A stretch of 64,000 nucleotides of DNA from Absidia repens (Eukaryota; Mucoromycota; Mucoromycetes; Mucorales; Cunninghamellaceae). Positions 33,638 through 47,235 of this stretch are shown here, in pieces. The DNA is taken from contig MCGE01000013.1 of assembly GCA_002105175.1 (NCBI GenBank), positions 744,001-808,000 of the forward strand. The letters run 5' to 3'. The translations under genes and the position numbers were made by a program. A model generated the notes under the pieces. The model was given only the letters and a program-made list of their open reading frames with translations, did no database searches and was not told the origin of the DNA. Positions within the stretch are counted from its first letter, which is position 1. Each line of letters begins with the position of its first letter.

Positions 33638-34530
33638 TATTTCAAATCCCGTCCATGTGATTTTTTATTCTCGTCCTTTTTTTCCTTCTTTTTTTTTCTT
33701 CACCATTCAACTTCTTTGAGATCATGGTGATCTTAGATTAGCGTCAGGACTAGTTTAGAAGGGTTTTCAGCTCAGGGATTACAAGATGCATGGGGAAACC
33801 CTTTCTTTTTGGATTCAGGATTTGGGGACCACCATTAGTTGGCTTTTTGAAGTCTTCATTAGCTTAGTTTAGTGTTAGTTTGTTGACAGTTTGTATCCAC
33901 ATTAAAATAAAATAGGTCTCCTTTTTACGTGCTTCAATGAAAAACGCCCCATTAGTCTTTCCCATGCGTTGTACAATAGATCCCTTTTTACAATTACCCA
34001 TTTAGATTAGTGTTGACAGTTGTGCTTCAATAAAAGATATACATGTATGGTCTCCCTCATGTGTTGTCTGTTGTGCACAGTATATTAAGCCTCTTTTTAC
34101 AATATTCACTTTATATTAGTCCTGACCATTCTTCAGATCCCACAATAGTGCCCCGCAAGAGATCCTTTGTAAACTGCTTTTGATATATGTTGCTAGATTG
34201 AGTTGCGCTTGCAAATATTTCGTCAATCGACTCTTTTTTTTTTTTTTTTTTTTTTTTTGCCTAAAACACATTATCGATCCTGTAGAATGACTCTATGTAC
34301 CTTCTAGACCCTATTAAACCTCAAACCAGCGTTTAAAAGCCCATTGAAAAGTCAATTTTCCTTGTTACGTTTAACCATCTATCACTCCATACCAATCCCA
34401 GCTCCCTGGCCTTAAATGAAATGCTCTCCCTAGGCTCACTCTAGCTCAGAGCGCTAACTCTCATCTATATGAAGAGGGATCCACCTAAATTTCATCCAAC
34501 CTCAGTCCACTCCCCCGCACTCAAAATAGA
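33638..34530 (+). repeat. Dispersed repeat copy R3
   Basis: Forward orientation: TTTCAAATCCCGTCCATGTG end (33640-33659), pyrimidine tract, then the core at 33730-33840 with stem arms AAGGGTTTTC (about 33759-33768) and GGAAACCCTT (33794-33803). Two diverged internal units of about 100 bp follow (CTTCAATgAAAa ... GATCCCTTTTTAC). The distal part (34340-34500) matches the distal part of R4, not that of R1/R2. Confidence 0.8.
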
Positions 34531-34805
34531 TTATGCCTAAGAATTAGGATAATTCACAGCCAGCTATCAATGTTTTCCAGAAAAGTTTTGTTATTCTGGA
34601 TATCGTTAATGTGGGATCGTATTTGCATATACAATAATGTAGTCAGTATTGATGATGATAAAGAAAAAATCCAAACTTTATTATAGATATATGTATATAT
34701 GACAAAAAAAACAATAACAATCAACCAGATATGGAATAATAACAAAGACAACTATATAACGAGGAGGGGAGAAGATGGAGGGGGGATAAACAATACATAT
34801 GTTAT

Positions 34806-34832
34806 ACTGTACTATACTATACTATACTATAC
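34806..34832. repeat. CTATA pentamer microsatellite
   Basis: Five tandem copies of a 5-bp unit (ACTAT/CTATA). Confidence 0.85.
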
Positions 34833-34909
34833 ATCTAATAAAAAAAAACTATTCAACTGGCACAACAAATTAAAGAGGGCAAAAGGGGAGTGAAAGACGG
34901 GAGGGAGGT

Positions 34910-35749
34910 TCAAATAACACTGTAGGCAGATCGCACCGAACCTGACCTTGGGATTTGACCACCATTCATTTCCAAACGATCGTCCCACTCACGCAGATAT
35001 TGATCTTTCAGGGCTGAATAGCGTAGCCTGCCTTCCATTTTCAACGAGAATGCCTGGACCACAAACCAGAAATACACATGGGCTGCCGTCCATACCACAT
35101 ATCCTAGGCCCAAAAAGGCGTATGCCAATGTCATCGCCGTCGCACATGCATCTTCCGGCCATTGCATTTCCGCTTGACAATAACCGATAGCCGATGGTCG
35201 GAATACGCCCGATATTACCAATAAGATGAATTGAAGACTAGCCATCGATAAACATGCTATCATATAAAATTTGGGTATCCGTACAAGCCATTTCGTTGAT
35301 GCCTACATAATTAAAAAAAAAAAAAAAGGGAGAGAGGGGAAGTGTTAAGTCATTACCACAAATGGTTCATGTCACTTTTGAGAATGAATAGGGGAGAGAG
35401 TGGGGGAATTTACCTTGAATATTAAAAACACGCCGAACAGACTCCATAATGAATACGCAAGATCCAGTACCACTTGTAGCCAAAGGACACCCGGTGATCC
35501 AAATGTCACAGAGAACGCTAATACAAAAAAAAAAAAAAAAAGGTGGGGTTGAAGATAAGTTGGTCGTAGCTCGGCGAATATATAACAAAATACTGAAGAG
35601 ATAATCATAAAGAAAGTGGTGTATAACTTACCTGACTGCCGAGAGATGGAGACAATGGCGAAAATTATTCCATATAAAGCATCGAGTGTAAAAATAGCAA
35701 ATGTCCCTTTTCGTAATGATATAAAGAAGCAGCACTTGTCCACTGCCAT
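34910..35749 (-). CDS. Four-span membrane protein, unknown function
   Basis: Three exons on the minus strand: 35749-35632, 35517-35414 and 35302-34910 (204 aa, frame closed). Four hydrophobic segments are clear: FAIFTLDALYGIIFAIVSI, VLWLQVVLDLAYSLWSLFGV, MIACLSMASLQFILLVISGV and AFLGLGYVVWTAAHVYFWFV. The C-terminal tail is basic and acidic mixed (QYLREWDDRLEMNGG) and ends in SGSVRSAYSVI. It looks like a small fungal tetraspan-type protein of the plasma or internal membranes. No named family was recognised; the gene model is well supported by splice sites. Confidence 0.75.
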
Positions 35750-36461
35750 GTTTGTTTTATAAAAGGGGATAGGGGATGTTATCAATCAATAATAAGAATA
35801 AAAAAAGAAATTGGTATAAAATATCACTTGGATTGCCCAAGAATAAAAAGAATTGAGAGGGAGGGAAGAAAAATAAAAAAGGAAGTAAAAATAAAAAATA
35901 AAAAAAACGAGAAGGCTGAAACGAACTGACTAGCACACACACCTTTTTTTTTTCCAAGAAACCCAGCCTCTCGGGTCTGACTTTGAATTCCGCCAAGCAA
36001 AAGCATCGTTCGTTTATGTTTGTAATATGCCAAAAAAAAACAAAAATTGGTATAGGAGAAAGGGTTTCCTGTTTCATCATTGTATTCAGGGAAAACCTGC
36101 CCTTTTTTGCTTTTCTAAGGAATAAAGGGATGGGTTAGAATTTTTTTTTTATATTTTATCAGGGCACCCAGCAGCATTCGCTGATACATGATTGGTCTGG
36201 GCTGTTTGGCTTGGAAAAAAAAAAAAAAAGTAGTCGGAGACACAGACATGGCATTGCGATCGGCTAGTTAGATATGTCAAAGTCAGCAGAAGAAGGTCAA
36301 AAAGATCATATCAAATGGCTCATAACAATATAATTTGAATGTGTTTATTTTCAAATGGATAAATATAAAATAAAATAAAATCTAATTAATTAAACAAGTA
36401 CCATCTAAACTATATACTAAACTAAGCTGAACTAAACTATACAAGAGATACCAGCATACGT
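35750..36461. other. Spacer between the membrane-protein and glutathione reductase genes
   Basis: Promoter and leader of the membrane-protein gene and 3' flank of the reductase gene. It is AT-rich with several A runs. No gene was recognised. Confidence 0.5.
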
Positions 36462-38636
<2,175 letters not shown>

Positions 38637-39646
38637 ATGATACCTCAACGAGTTTTACAACATAGTATGGCAGTAAAATATGGTAACGCCTCTCTCTTTT
38701 TTTTTTATTGTTATTAAAATATGTTCCTCTTAGCTCATTGTTTTAAATATTCGCCCTCTTTTTTTCATGTACAAATATATATATATATATATACATAGTC
38801 TTTCGACCTTCACTACCATCAACTCCATCTGCGTCACGGCTTCAACATTGGCTAAAACCAACCATCATGCTTCCTTCCGTACAACACTTCTCAACGACGC
38901 CATCTCGCAGTGAAGACTACCATTTTGATTCTTTCAAGTTGGTCGAACATCTAGAAAGCAAAGGTTTTTCTCGGGAACAAAGCTCTGCAGTTATGGTCGC
39001 CTTGCAAAAAATTACGTCTGAAACGTAAGAGTGCCTTCAACTAGAACGAAAAAAAAAGGTTGGTATACTCAACATTTTTGGTTTTTTTATGATAGTATGA
39101 GGGACTTGACAAGTAACAGGGTAACAAAAGCCGAGTTCGATAAGGTAAGTCAAATCAACCAACTCAAACGCAACCACCGCTCTCCCCCCCCACTTTGGCT
39201 GGGAAAACTCCCCTTATTAACGAATTGTCTTCCTTCTTCCCTTCCCCACTTTTTTTCGTGGATAGACAATGTATGCACGAACAGTAGATTTTGTGCAACT
39301 ACGAAGTGAAGTACAAATCATGGACCGGAATGCGTACGAGCTGATGCGGACAGAAAATGAACGATTACAAATCGAGCTGGACAAGTTAAGGCAAAAACTT
39401 CGTGAAGAAATAACAAGGACACAAGCCAACGTACGATTGGAACTGAATTTGGAAAAAGGGCGGTTTAGGGATGAAACCAGTGCACAAGAAATTAAGATCA
39501 AGGAAACTGATACACGTATTGAAAGTGAATTGGCAGGATTGCGGACTCAAATGGAGGCCATCAAATTCCAAATCTTACAGTATTTTATTGGTACACTGAC
39601 TGGTGGTGGCGCATTGTTTTTGGCCTACCTACGTATGCTTCGCTGA
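38637..39646 (+). CDS. FMP32: FMP32/MCUR1-family mitochondrial coiled-coil protein
   Basis: Four exons: 38637-38682, 38799-39024, 39096-39144 and 39266-39646 (233 aa). The N-terminus is Arg/Ser-rich with no acidic residues for about 50 residues, a mitochondrial targeting profile. The DUF1640 domain follows: FDSFKLVEHLESKGFSREQ, VMVALQKITSET, a long coiled coil (LMRTENERLQIELDKLRQKL) and a C-terminal membrane anchor FIGTLTGGGALFLAYLRML. Relatives are yeast Fmp32, a cytochrome oxidase assembly factor, and animal MCUR1/CCDC90. It sits in the inner membrane. An alternative start at the internal ATG near 38868 would lose part of the targeting peptide. Confidence 0.87.
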
Positions 39647-40022
39647 TGTTCTCTTTTGGACCCCTCCGCTATGCACACTTATACACACACAAACCCCCAC
39701 CCACATCTATTCACACCATACACATTCATGCATTGTTTACATAGCATTTTCCCATTGTATAGTCCGTATTTGTTTTATTATTTATTGATGTTATATAATA
39801 AAGATATATTTTATTTTCAAAAAAAAAAAAAAAAATGATAGCACAAAAAATAGAAGGCATGTGATAAGGGGGAAAAAAAGAGGAGTGGATGGAACTAAAT
39901 GGAAAGACGGAAGGATGGGGGGGGGATCATATAACTGATAAGTATATACTAAGCGATTTGATATATATGGATAGGATAGAAAAAGGTGGCGGGGTGCAGG
40001 CATACAAGGGCATTTGTGTCAT
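39647..40022. other. Convergent 3' region, FMP32-like gene / RBX1
   Basis: The two genes end towards each other. The FMP32 poly(A) signal lies at 39797. No additional gene was found. Confidence 0.5.
39797..39802 (+). terminator. Poly(A) signal of the FMP32-like gene
   Basis: AATAAA about 150 bases after the stop codon, followed by an A run at 39820-39835. Confidence 0.5.
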
Positions 40023-40815
40023 TTATCGTCCATACCTACAAAATGAAAAATATTTACTTTTAATATACAAAATCATATCAATGATGAACCCCACTTTAGA
40101 TATTCCTAAAACTTACTTTTGCCATTCCCATTCACGATTATCAAGAGGACAAACTTGACGACTCTTTAACCAACGGGAGATACAATGGAAATGGAACGCA
40201 TGCTATGGGGGAAAAGGAAGAAGAAAAATGGCCTATGAATAAAGCAAATCTGATACGGATAGTCGTTTATTTTCCACCCATTTTTCGCGACTTACGTTGC
40301 AAACACCCCAAGCAACTGTACATTCTTCAGAGGTAGCAGAGGCCTGATTAGCTTGACACTCGATACCTATACAAGGAAAAGTGTGAGTATTTTGCAGTGG
40401 GGGTTTTTTTCTAGATAGGCGCCAACTTACACAGGTCCATGATATGATTTCTACAAATAGCACAGTTATCCACAACAATATCTACGTTTCAACCATCAAA
40501 ATGATATGTTAAACGTTGTTTCGAGTTAAAGACAATATAAATTATTTTTCTTACCCCAAGCCCATAAAGCAACAGCGTTCCACTATCAAGGACAAAACAT
40601 CACGTTAGTATACAGCAACAGCAAAATATAAATAAAAAAAAGCCGAATGCATTCATCGGCACTCTTTTATTTTGTCCACGTACCTTTTTCACCTCGAAAC
40701 GTTGTTTTTCAGTGACTTCCTTTTCTTTTCCTTTTCCTTTCTGCAAGGATTTTTGTTCTTGATCTTGCTCGTTATCGATAAGTGGTGCTTCGTCTATGTC
40801 CATAGGTGCTGACAT
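40023..40815 (-). CDS. RBX1: RING-box protein RBX1/ROC1
   Basis: Six exons on the minus strand: 40815-40684, 40582-40555 (28 nt), 40481-40431, 40366-40296, 40202-40117 and a 13-nt last exon 40035-40023 (126 aa). RBX1 is the RING subunit of cullin-RING ubiquitin ligases and recruits the E2 enzyme. [20 protein letters not shown] is the cullin-binding strand. The zinc ligands are in [31 protein letters not shown] and [15 protein letters not shown]. The N-terminal 35 residues are acidic then Lys/Glu-rich and longer than in animal RBX1 (about 108 aa). Every splice joins in frame, including the tiny last exon that supplies the family-typical C-terminus. Confidence 0.96.
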
Positions 40816-41152
40816 GATGCGAACTGTGGAAACGTGTTGATTGTGGAAAGAGAAGAGGAATACCTACCAAAAAAAATCAAGTGCGAAAAAAACGTCATTA
40901 GGATTGAAATTCCGCTTTTTTTTTTTTTTTTTTTTTTTGGTGAGTGGGTGAGATTTCAAGCACAATGCGCCAAGACTGCGCCGCGTTCTATGGCTGGATA
41001 ATAAAAGATGGCAAAGCCGATCATTTGACCTTTTCGTTTTTTTTTTTTTTTCTTTAACAATGAAATAAACTCCACTTGGAGCTTTTGCTTCTTTTTTTCC
41101 TTTTTCTTTTTTATTCCCAACTATTTTCTTAAAGTTCTTCCAACATCTTAAT
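40816..41152. promoter_or_regulatory. Divergent region, RBX1 / small protein gene
   Basis: A 337-bp gap between diverging genes with two long T runs (40917-40938 and 41038-41052). No specific site was recognised. Confidence 0.4.
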
Positions 41153-41482
41153 ATGGAATCCGTTTTACACCCTTCGTCCCTTCAATTTTTGACCGAGATA
41201 TATCCCAACAAGTCCCTGACTCTCTTTTTTGGAAAACAGCCCCCTGATTCAGCAACAGCAACAACAACATCTATCAAGGACACCGGATTGATGACTTGCC
41301 TGGAGGACGAAAAGAAACAACGTCGACAATCGTTACCAGCACCAACCAGGACAAGTGGCTCCTATAACGACGGCGACGACTATCATGACAAAGATTTGCT
41401 CACCAAGCGATATCAACGATGGTCTTGGACAGCCTCTTCCACAGTACTACCTATGGAAACAATTCAAGAAGAAGAGGAATAA
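41153..41482 (+). CDS. Small hypothetical protein with RRQSLP motif
   Basis: Single exon, 109 aa. No domain was recognised. The sequence is hydrophilic with Thr-, Asp- and Glu-rich parts, and contains KKQRRQSLPAP, which looks like a basophilic-kinase or 14-3-3 type site, and a C-terminal Glu run. Support for a real gene: codon composition like the neighbours, a pyrimidine-rich leader, and an AATAAA at 41673, about 190 bases after the stop. It could be a small signalling-linked protein; the function is unknown. Confidence 0.5.
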   Translation: MESVLHPSSLQFLTEIYPNKSLTLFFGKQPPDSATATTTSIKDTGLMTCLEDEKKQRRQSLPAPTRTSGSYNDGDDYHDKDLLTKRYQRWSWTASSTVLPMETIQEEEE

Positions 41483-42192
41483 TGGGGTCCGTCCCTCCCT
41501 CCCAGCCTTGGCATTCACCTCCACCCCTTTTTGTACATAGTATTCACATCTTTTCCCACTGCCTCTCCCAGTTTTATACCTTTTTAGTGATTATCTTCTA
41601 TCCGATAGCATAGTTTTACTGTTGTCCCCGTAATTTATCCCCTCCCTTTTTTTTACATGTGTTTATCAGATGAATAAAAATCCAATTTGAAAAAACCAAC
41701 GTTATTTTACTGTATATCTTGTTGAAAAACTGCTATGATTCTTGTTACGATAATACACTTTTGGCTTTTTTTTTAAAGAAAAAAAAAACAGGTTACCATC
41801 ATCATCATAATCATCATAATCATCGATTGTCCCACGGTCTATATATACTGACCCCATGAATTTGCATCGGATCGATCATTGATAAAATAGGACCCTCGTT
41901 ACCAAATTTATCCTATGTAAGAATTCACATCAACATATTTCCCCTATTTTTGCAAATACACAAAACAAAAACAAAAACAATGATCCACATAATAAAGACA
42001 ATGACATTGCAAAGACAAATAATAAAGTGCCACAATTCACAGAGAGGTTTTTATTTACGCATGTACCTTCCAACAATCATGATTTAAAAAACACACACAC
42101 ACACAGAAAAAACTGTTTGTATTAAACACTAAAAGAACAATTAAGACTAATGATGTGATGATATGATATGATCTATTCTAACTAATAACTAT
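41483..42192. other. Convergent 3' region, small protein gene / neurochondrin
   Basis: 3' flanks of both genes. It contains a poly(A) signal at 41673-41678 and an imperfect ATC/ATA array at about 41799-41825. No gene was seen. Confidence 0.5.
41673..41678 (+). terminator. Poly(A) signal of the small protein gene
   Basis: AATAAA about 190 bases after the stop codon. Confidence 0.45.
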
Positions 42193-43933
42193 TTACATTT
42201 CAAATCCTTCTTCTGCCAACCAGAGAGCAATGATCCGCATACTAGCTTGGGCAATCATGTTATTTTCTAATTCCTGTTCATTGTCAGCCGTATCCTGCAT
42301 AAACTTGAGCATTTCCATCACCACATCCATCACCTCAGTCAAGGCCTTGCGAATTTTGAGTAACACCTCTGCATCCATACCAGTATCACGGTCTTCATCA
42401 TATTGCGCGGCCAGGTATTCAATGGCCGATTCCAAAATTTCAAAGTACACCGGCACCATCATCGTATGTCTTGTTTCTTTTTCTTCGTCGACTTCAATGA
42501 TGCGTCCACTACCGTCACCACCATCACCACCGTGCATGGCTATCCATTGATCCTGTACTGCATCCAACATGACTCGGGATTCCACTGACACCAAATGGAT
42601 CACCAATACCGGGAAATTGGCATTCAGATAAAATTCACTGCTGGTATTGTTGCTTGTTGCTGTTGATGCTGTCATTTTTCCTTTTCCTTTGTCTTGTTGC
42701 TGTTGCTTTGCCTTTTTCGTTTCGTTAAGCCACGAGAAAAACCATTCGGCACCAAAGTATCGCACAAGACTCGCCAGGACCACCAGTGCTTGATCACGTA
42801 CACGGTCACCTAGTTTACTGCCGAGCACTTGTCGTAATCCCATCCGCATATTTTCCAAAAACTTGTTCATAGGTGTGTTGGTACTGGGTTGCTGTTGTTG
42901 TTTTGTCTTGGTCGTCGTATTCGATCCAACCCAATCATATTTCAGCGATTGCATCCATTCACTTGATCCACCCACTAGAATATGATACAGGATATCCAAT
43001 GCGTCCATTTTAAGTGTGTCTTGTGTGTGGTTGAATAAAGAGGCCGCAATAGGGAGAGTCGAGGTTTGCAGCGAATATTTCATGGCCGACGTCAAACTGG
43101 GGATGGGTTTGGACTCTAAAAGTTGGAATGATCGTGTGTATGTCAATGTCAATAGTTGAGAACATAAGTTCCGTTCGTCCTCTACGTATAAATAGATAGA
43201 AAGAGAAATTAAAAACAAAAAGGTAATGATGGATCATTCGTCTGAAACAAAAAAAAAAAAAATCGCTTACTGCTTTGAGTGCCAGCAAAAACTTCAAAGA
43301 TGTTCTTCAATACATCGGGATCGAGCATGCGGACCAGACCCTCCTTTGTTGTAGACACATTGAGAAGAATATGAAGTGCTTCTTGGGTGATATCTGTTGA
43401 GTCACTACAAAAAGAACACGCACAAAAAAAAAAAAGTTAAGTTCGATCGTACTTGTAGTAAAGTAGACAGTAATACGTGGGTGAAAAATATTACTTTGGT
43501 GTCAATACAGTGGACAGCGCTGGGATCCGATCAATCATATGTTGTGTAGGCGCCATTGTGTCGTAATGGGCGAAACAGGCCAAGATATTCACAGCAATTT
43601 CCTTGAGGATATGGTCCGGGACTTCACCTCCCACCTCATGATCTACACAAAACACATAACTTGATATGTTAAGCCAACTATCATATTCATTTTATGGGGG
43701 GGGACGGGTTTATCACACTTACTAGTACGTAATAGTCGTTCAATGAATTTAAAATTCATGTGATCAAAAACGTGTTGTATTGAAGAATGATCGTCTTGGT
43801 TGAGGAGTCGAGGTAAAAGTAACATGCCTACAAATTTCGATTCATCGGATGCACTAGGGGCAATCAATCCAAGACACCGGTCTATTTCAGCCTGTCGATC
43901 ATTGTTGGAGGACCCGATAGTATTCGAAGCCAT
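42193..43933 (-). CDS. Neurochondrin-family protein
   Basis: Four exons on the minus strand: 43933-43723, 43642-43495, 43404-43271 and 43181-42193 (493 aa, frame closed). It is built of alpha-helical repeats with family-typical stretches: LLPRLLNQDD, ILACFAHYDTMAP, LHILLNVSTTKEGLVRML, LDILYHILVGGSSEWMQ, DRVRDQALVVLASLVRYFGAEWFF and FPVLVIHLVSVESRVMLDAV. Neurochondrin (PF05536) is a conserved cytosolic helical-repeat protein; its fungal role is poorly known. A Gln/Lys low-complexity insert (about residues 230-245) is lineage-specific. The promoter carries CGGGATTTAAA at 44033-44043. Confidence 0.85.
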
Positions 43934-44032
43934 AACGTTGAACTCCAAATGCGAAAAAATAAAAAAATTAAAAAAAAAAGGGTTGAACAAAGCGTTTCTG
44001 TTTTTCAGGAAAATAAGAATCGCAGGAGATTT

Positions 44033-44043
44033 TTAAATCCCGA
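44033..44043 (-). promoter_or_regulatory. CGGGATTTAAA motif upstream of neurochondrin
   Basis: In gene orientation CGGGATTTAAA lies 100-110 bases before the start codon at 43933, as in the GLR1 promoter. Confidence 0.35.
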
Positions 44044-44577
44044 AAGCCACTCACTTCAGCATAGGGCGGGCAATACTCAGTCTTTGGACTCCCATATTCC
44101 TGATTTCTTGGTTAGATGGCATATGACGCTTTCAAATTGAGATGTGAAATACAAAAGTCACGTTGTACTTACCTTCTTTTTATTTTTATTTGTCTCATGT
44201 TATGAAAATTTGTTAACGTATCTACTTCTCTCTCTCTATGATATACATATTGCCTTCATCATCCCAAAGGTTTAATCTTCTTATTATTTTGATCCAGCTT
44301 GATACAAAACCCCTTTCCATTTAATTTTGGCCTTTTTTGTTCCGCTCATTGCTTTAAACAAGAGAATCGCATCTTACTGTCCAGTATATATAATGTGCGA
44401 GAGAAAATCTGGCTCAAGTTGATTAAGATTGAACAAGTGCTTTCTCCTAAAAGCTTTCCAATGCGTTTCCGCTATTAAATTTTTATGCTCCCATAACTGC
44501 TTATTTTTCAATGTTATCCTGTCTTATTTTCGCATTCATCCACAGTGACTAATGAGTCACCACAAAGAAAAAAAACA

Positions 44578-45600
44578 ATTCAAATCCCGCCCACGTGAAT
44601 ATTTATGTTTGCGTGGTTGGTTTTTTTTTTATTTTCTTTTTCCTTCTTCTTTCTTCTTTAACTCTTCACAGTTATGGCCCCTACGGGATTCCGGTAGACT
44701 TAGATTAGTGTCATAACTAGTTTAGAAGGGCTCTAAGCTCAGGGATTACAAGATGCATGGGGAAACTCTTTCATTTTGGATTCAGGATTAAGGACCACCA
44801 ATAGTTGTCTTTTTGGAGCCTCCACAACGTAGTTTAGTTTGTCCATAGTTAGTATATATATATGAAAAAAATATGTTATTCTTTGCTTGCTTCAATGAAA
44901 AATGTCCCGTTAGTTTCTCTCATGTCTTGCGTAATAGATCCCACTTTTATACCGTCGCCCCTTTAGATTAACGTTAACAGTTACTATTTTTACAATAAAA
45001 GATACCCATTTGTAGTCTTGCTCATGTATTGTATGTATTGTACAGTGTATTCCATCCCTTTTTTCAATGATCCCTTTAACTTAATGTTGAACATTCTTCA
45101 AATCCTCCATTAGCGTGTTTTTGATGTGTGTCGCTGACATGGGTTATGCCTGGGACGGCGTTCTGTTTTGTCAGGCGATTTTATTTTTCTACTATGTTTT
45201 GCTAGGATTTAGCGCAACCCCGGCGGCGACGTTGGGTAAAATGGGAAAGTTTAGTCACATATTTATATTTTGGCGAGGAGTATGATCTGGTCGGCTTTAT
45301 ACTAAAAGAGGTTGGTTTTGAGCCGGCTCGGTTTCTATCCAAACAAATATTAGCGTTTTCACTATCTTTGATTCTTTTTTTTAAAAAAAAAATTCAAGTC
45401 GATCGGCTTACTGGTTGGTGTGTTCAAAGGTCGATTTTCCCTGTTTACGTCTAACCATCTACACCTCCACATACCAATCCCACATTTTTAAATGAATTTT
45501 ATTCCTGAGTCTACTCTATCGTTTACACAATTAGCTCAAATAGTTATTTCACGCCTATGTTGAAAGGAATTCACCTCGCCCAAAATGGATGATGGCTAGA
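44578..45600 (+). repeat. Dispersed repeat copy R4
   Basis: Forward orientation. The end motif TTCAAATCCCGCCCACGTG is at about 44579-44597, the core at 44700-44815, two diverged internal units at 44880-45110, and a distal part at 45420-45600 that aligns with R3 (34340-34530). The stem is weaker here (AAGGGCTCT against GGAAACTCTT). The stretch 45130-45400 is not shared with R3 and may be an insertion. Confidence 0.8.
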
Positions 45601-46137
45601 AAGCCCAATAAAAATATTGTTATTCGAATGACGATATTTCGCCACCAACGATCAACGTTTCCCATGGAAGTGTTTTTATTTTAAGGATGTTATCGTTATT
45701 CTGCTTGTGTCCCTACTGTATGGTGCGACTCTGCAAGAACGAAAAGTAAACCTTAGATTGCCGCAATTCTTTATATTCAATTTCTAACAAATTTCACACT
45801 TACAAAAGTTACTCTACTCGGTGAGGCGAGAGGCGAGGATTTGTTGAAGGGGCAAGGCTTGGGACACTCCCATTTTACACTCCCAGTTTCAAAAAATAAA
45901 GGATTACATGGAATTCAAACATTCCAACGATTGCAAAAAAAAAAAAAAAAAAAAACCCATTAAACACGCACAATCATACTGTAGTATATAGTGAAGCAGT
46001 AAGTTTGTTTATTCAATTGAGGTTTGGTGAAATATATTGATATATAAATATGGAAAATTATAACTCATACTACGTGGGAAAGAAGGAGATTCTATGGTTG
46101 CTACTATATGTGGCAGTTAAGTGAAATAAGCTGAATC

Positions 46138-46240
46138 AAGTCTGTAGAATAGTCTACCGCAATAGAATGGTCTGTCGAATAGTGTACCGCAATAGAATAG
46201 TATGTAAAAATAGTCTATCATAGTAGAATAGTTTTGTCAT
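46138..46240. repeat. 30-bp minisatellite, three units
   Basis: Three tandem units of about 30 bp with the shared pattern GTCTGT-GAATAGTCTACC-CAATAGAAT, increasingly diverged to the right. It abuts repeat R5. Confidence 0.75.
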
Positions 46241-46259
46241 CCATTGTTCATTGCAGAAT

Positions 46260-46815
46260 AAAAAACTTTTATTGAATCATGATAGTCAATACTATACTAA
46301 AAGGAAAGAAGATGTAAAAATAGGGGCCGCTAATAGTAGTTGAGAGAGGTTCTTGTCTAGAAGAATGGTGTAGAAGAAGGAACGATGGAAAATAAAAAGG
46401 GAACTCCAAACTTCTAATGAAGTTTAAACAGACTTCATTTGGAGCAAACACACATTTTTTAAAGCAAAGACCGGTTTTACCGAAGTTGAGACAAGTTTTA
46501 TTAAAGCAAAGACAAGGTTTACTGAAGCAAACATATGTTTTATTGAAGAAATGAGACATACTAAGCTAATCAAGACATTTCCCAAGATCCTAGAACCAAA
46601 ATGAAAGGGTTTCTCCATGCATCTTGTAATCCCTGAGCTGAAAACCCTTTTAAACTAGTCCTAACACTAATTCAAATTCACCATAACCTCGAAAAAGTTG
46701 TATGGTGAAGAAAAAGAAATGAGGTAAAAAAGAAAATGAGAAGAAAAAGAGAGAGAGAAATAGAGGGAAAAAAAAATCGGGAGTAAACAAAACTTCACGT
46801 GGGCGGAATTTGAAC
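46260..46815 (-). repeat. Dispersed repeat copy R5 (short)
   Basis: Same orientation as R1 and R2. The end motif CACGTGGGCGGAATTTGAA is near 46797-46815 and the core at 46590-46690, with stem arms near 46602-46613 and 46639-46650. Four short tandem-like units with the consensus GGTTTtAtTgAAGCAAA occupy 46430-46555. It lacks the distal part present in R1 and R2. Confidence 0.75.
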
Positions 46816-47235
46816 TAAACCCATCGTCTCTGTGTAATTTTTTTTCTCCATTTTGATGGATACAGAAAAGAAACGCTCAATCTTTTTTTTTTTTTTTTTT
46901 TTTTTTACAACATTCAAAAACTTGTAATATCATCACCATGGTAAGTCCTTGTTTATTTCAGCAGTCGTCACCATTCAACGATGGCAGCATGGAGGCTTCC
47001 TCTTCGTTTTAGTAGGTAATACATTAGGCCGGTGATTGTACGTCAAATTAAGGGAATCTCATTTTTCAAAAGAAAAATTGTCCACGTGGAAATTCCGGTT
47101 AAATATTTATGAATGAGTGTAAAATAAATAGAAGTGAATTACACTAATAGTGGAACTTACATATACTCTTGAGATATGCTTTAAATGGTTCTCAGTGCAG
47201 CATAGGGGTCATTTTTGTCCCGGTCATATCATTCT

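Larger units (their letters stand above)
33221..34909. other. Spacer containing repeat copy R3
   Basis: 3' flanks of the convergent genes at both sides, plus repeat R3. Simple repeats include TA runs at 33368-33382 and a pentamer array of CTATA units at 34806-34832. No gene was seen. Confidence 0.6.

Noticed and set aside
33638..33660. tRNA-derived SINE (TTCAAATCCC resembles a B box)
   Set aside because: No A box or cloverleaf was found upstream in any of the six copies.
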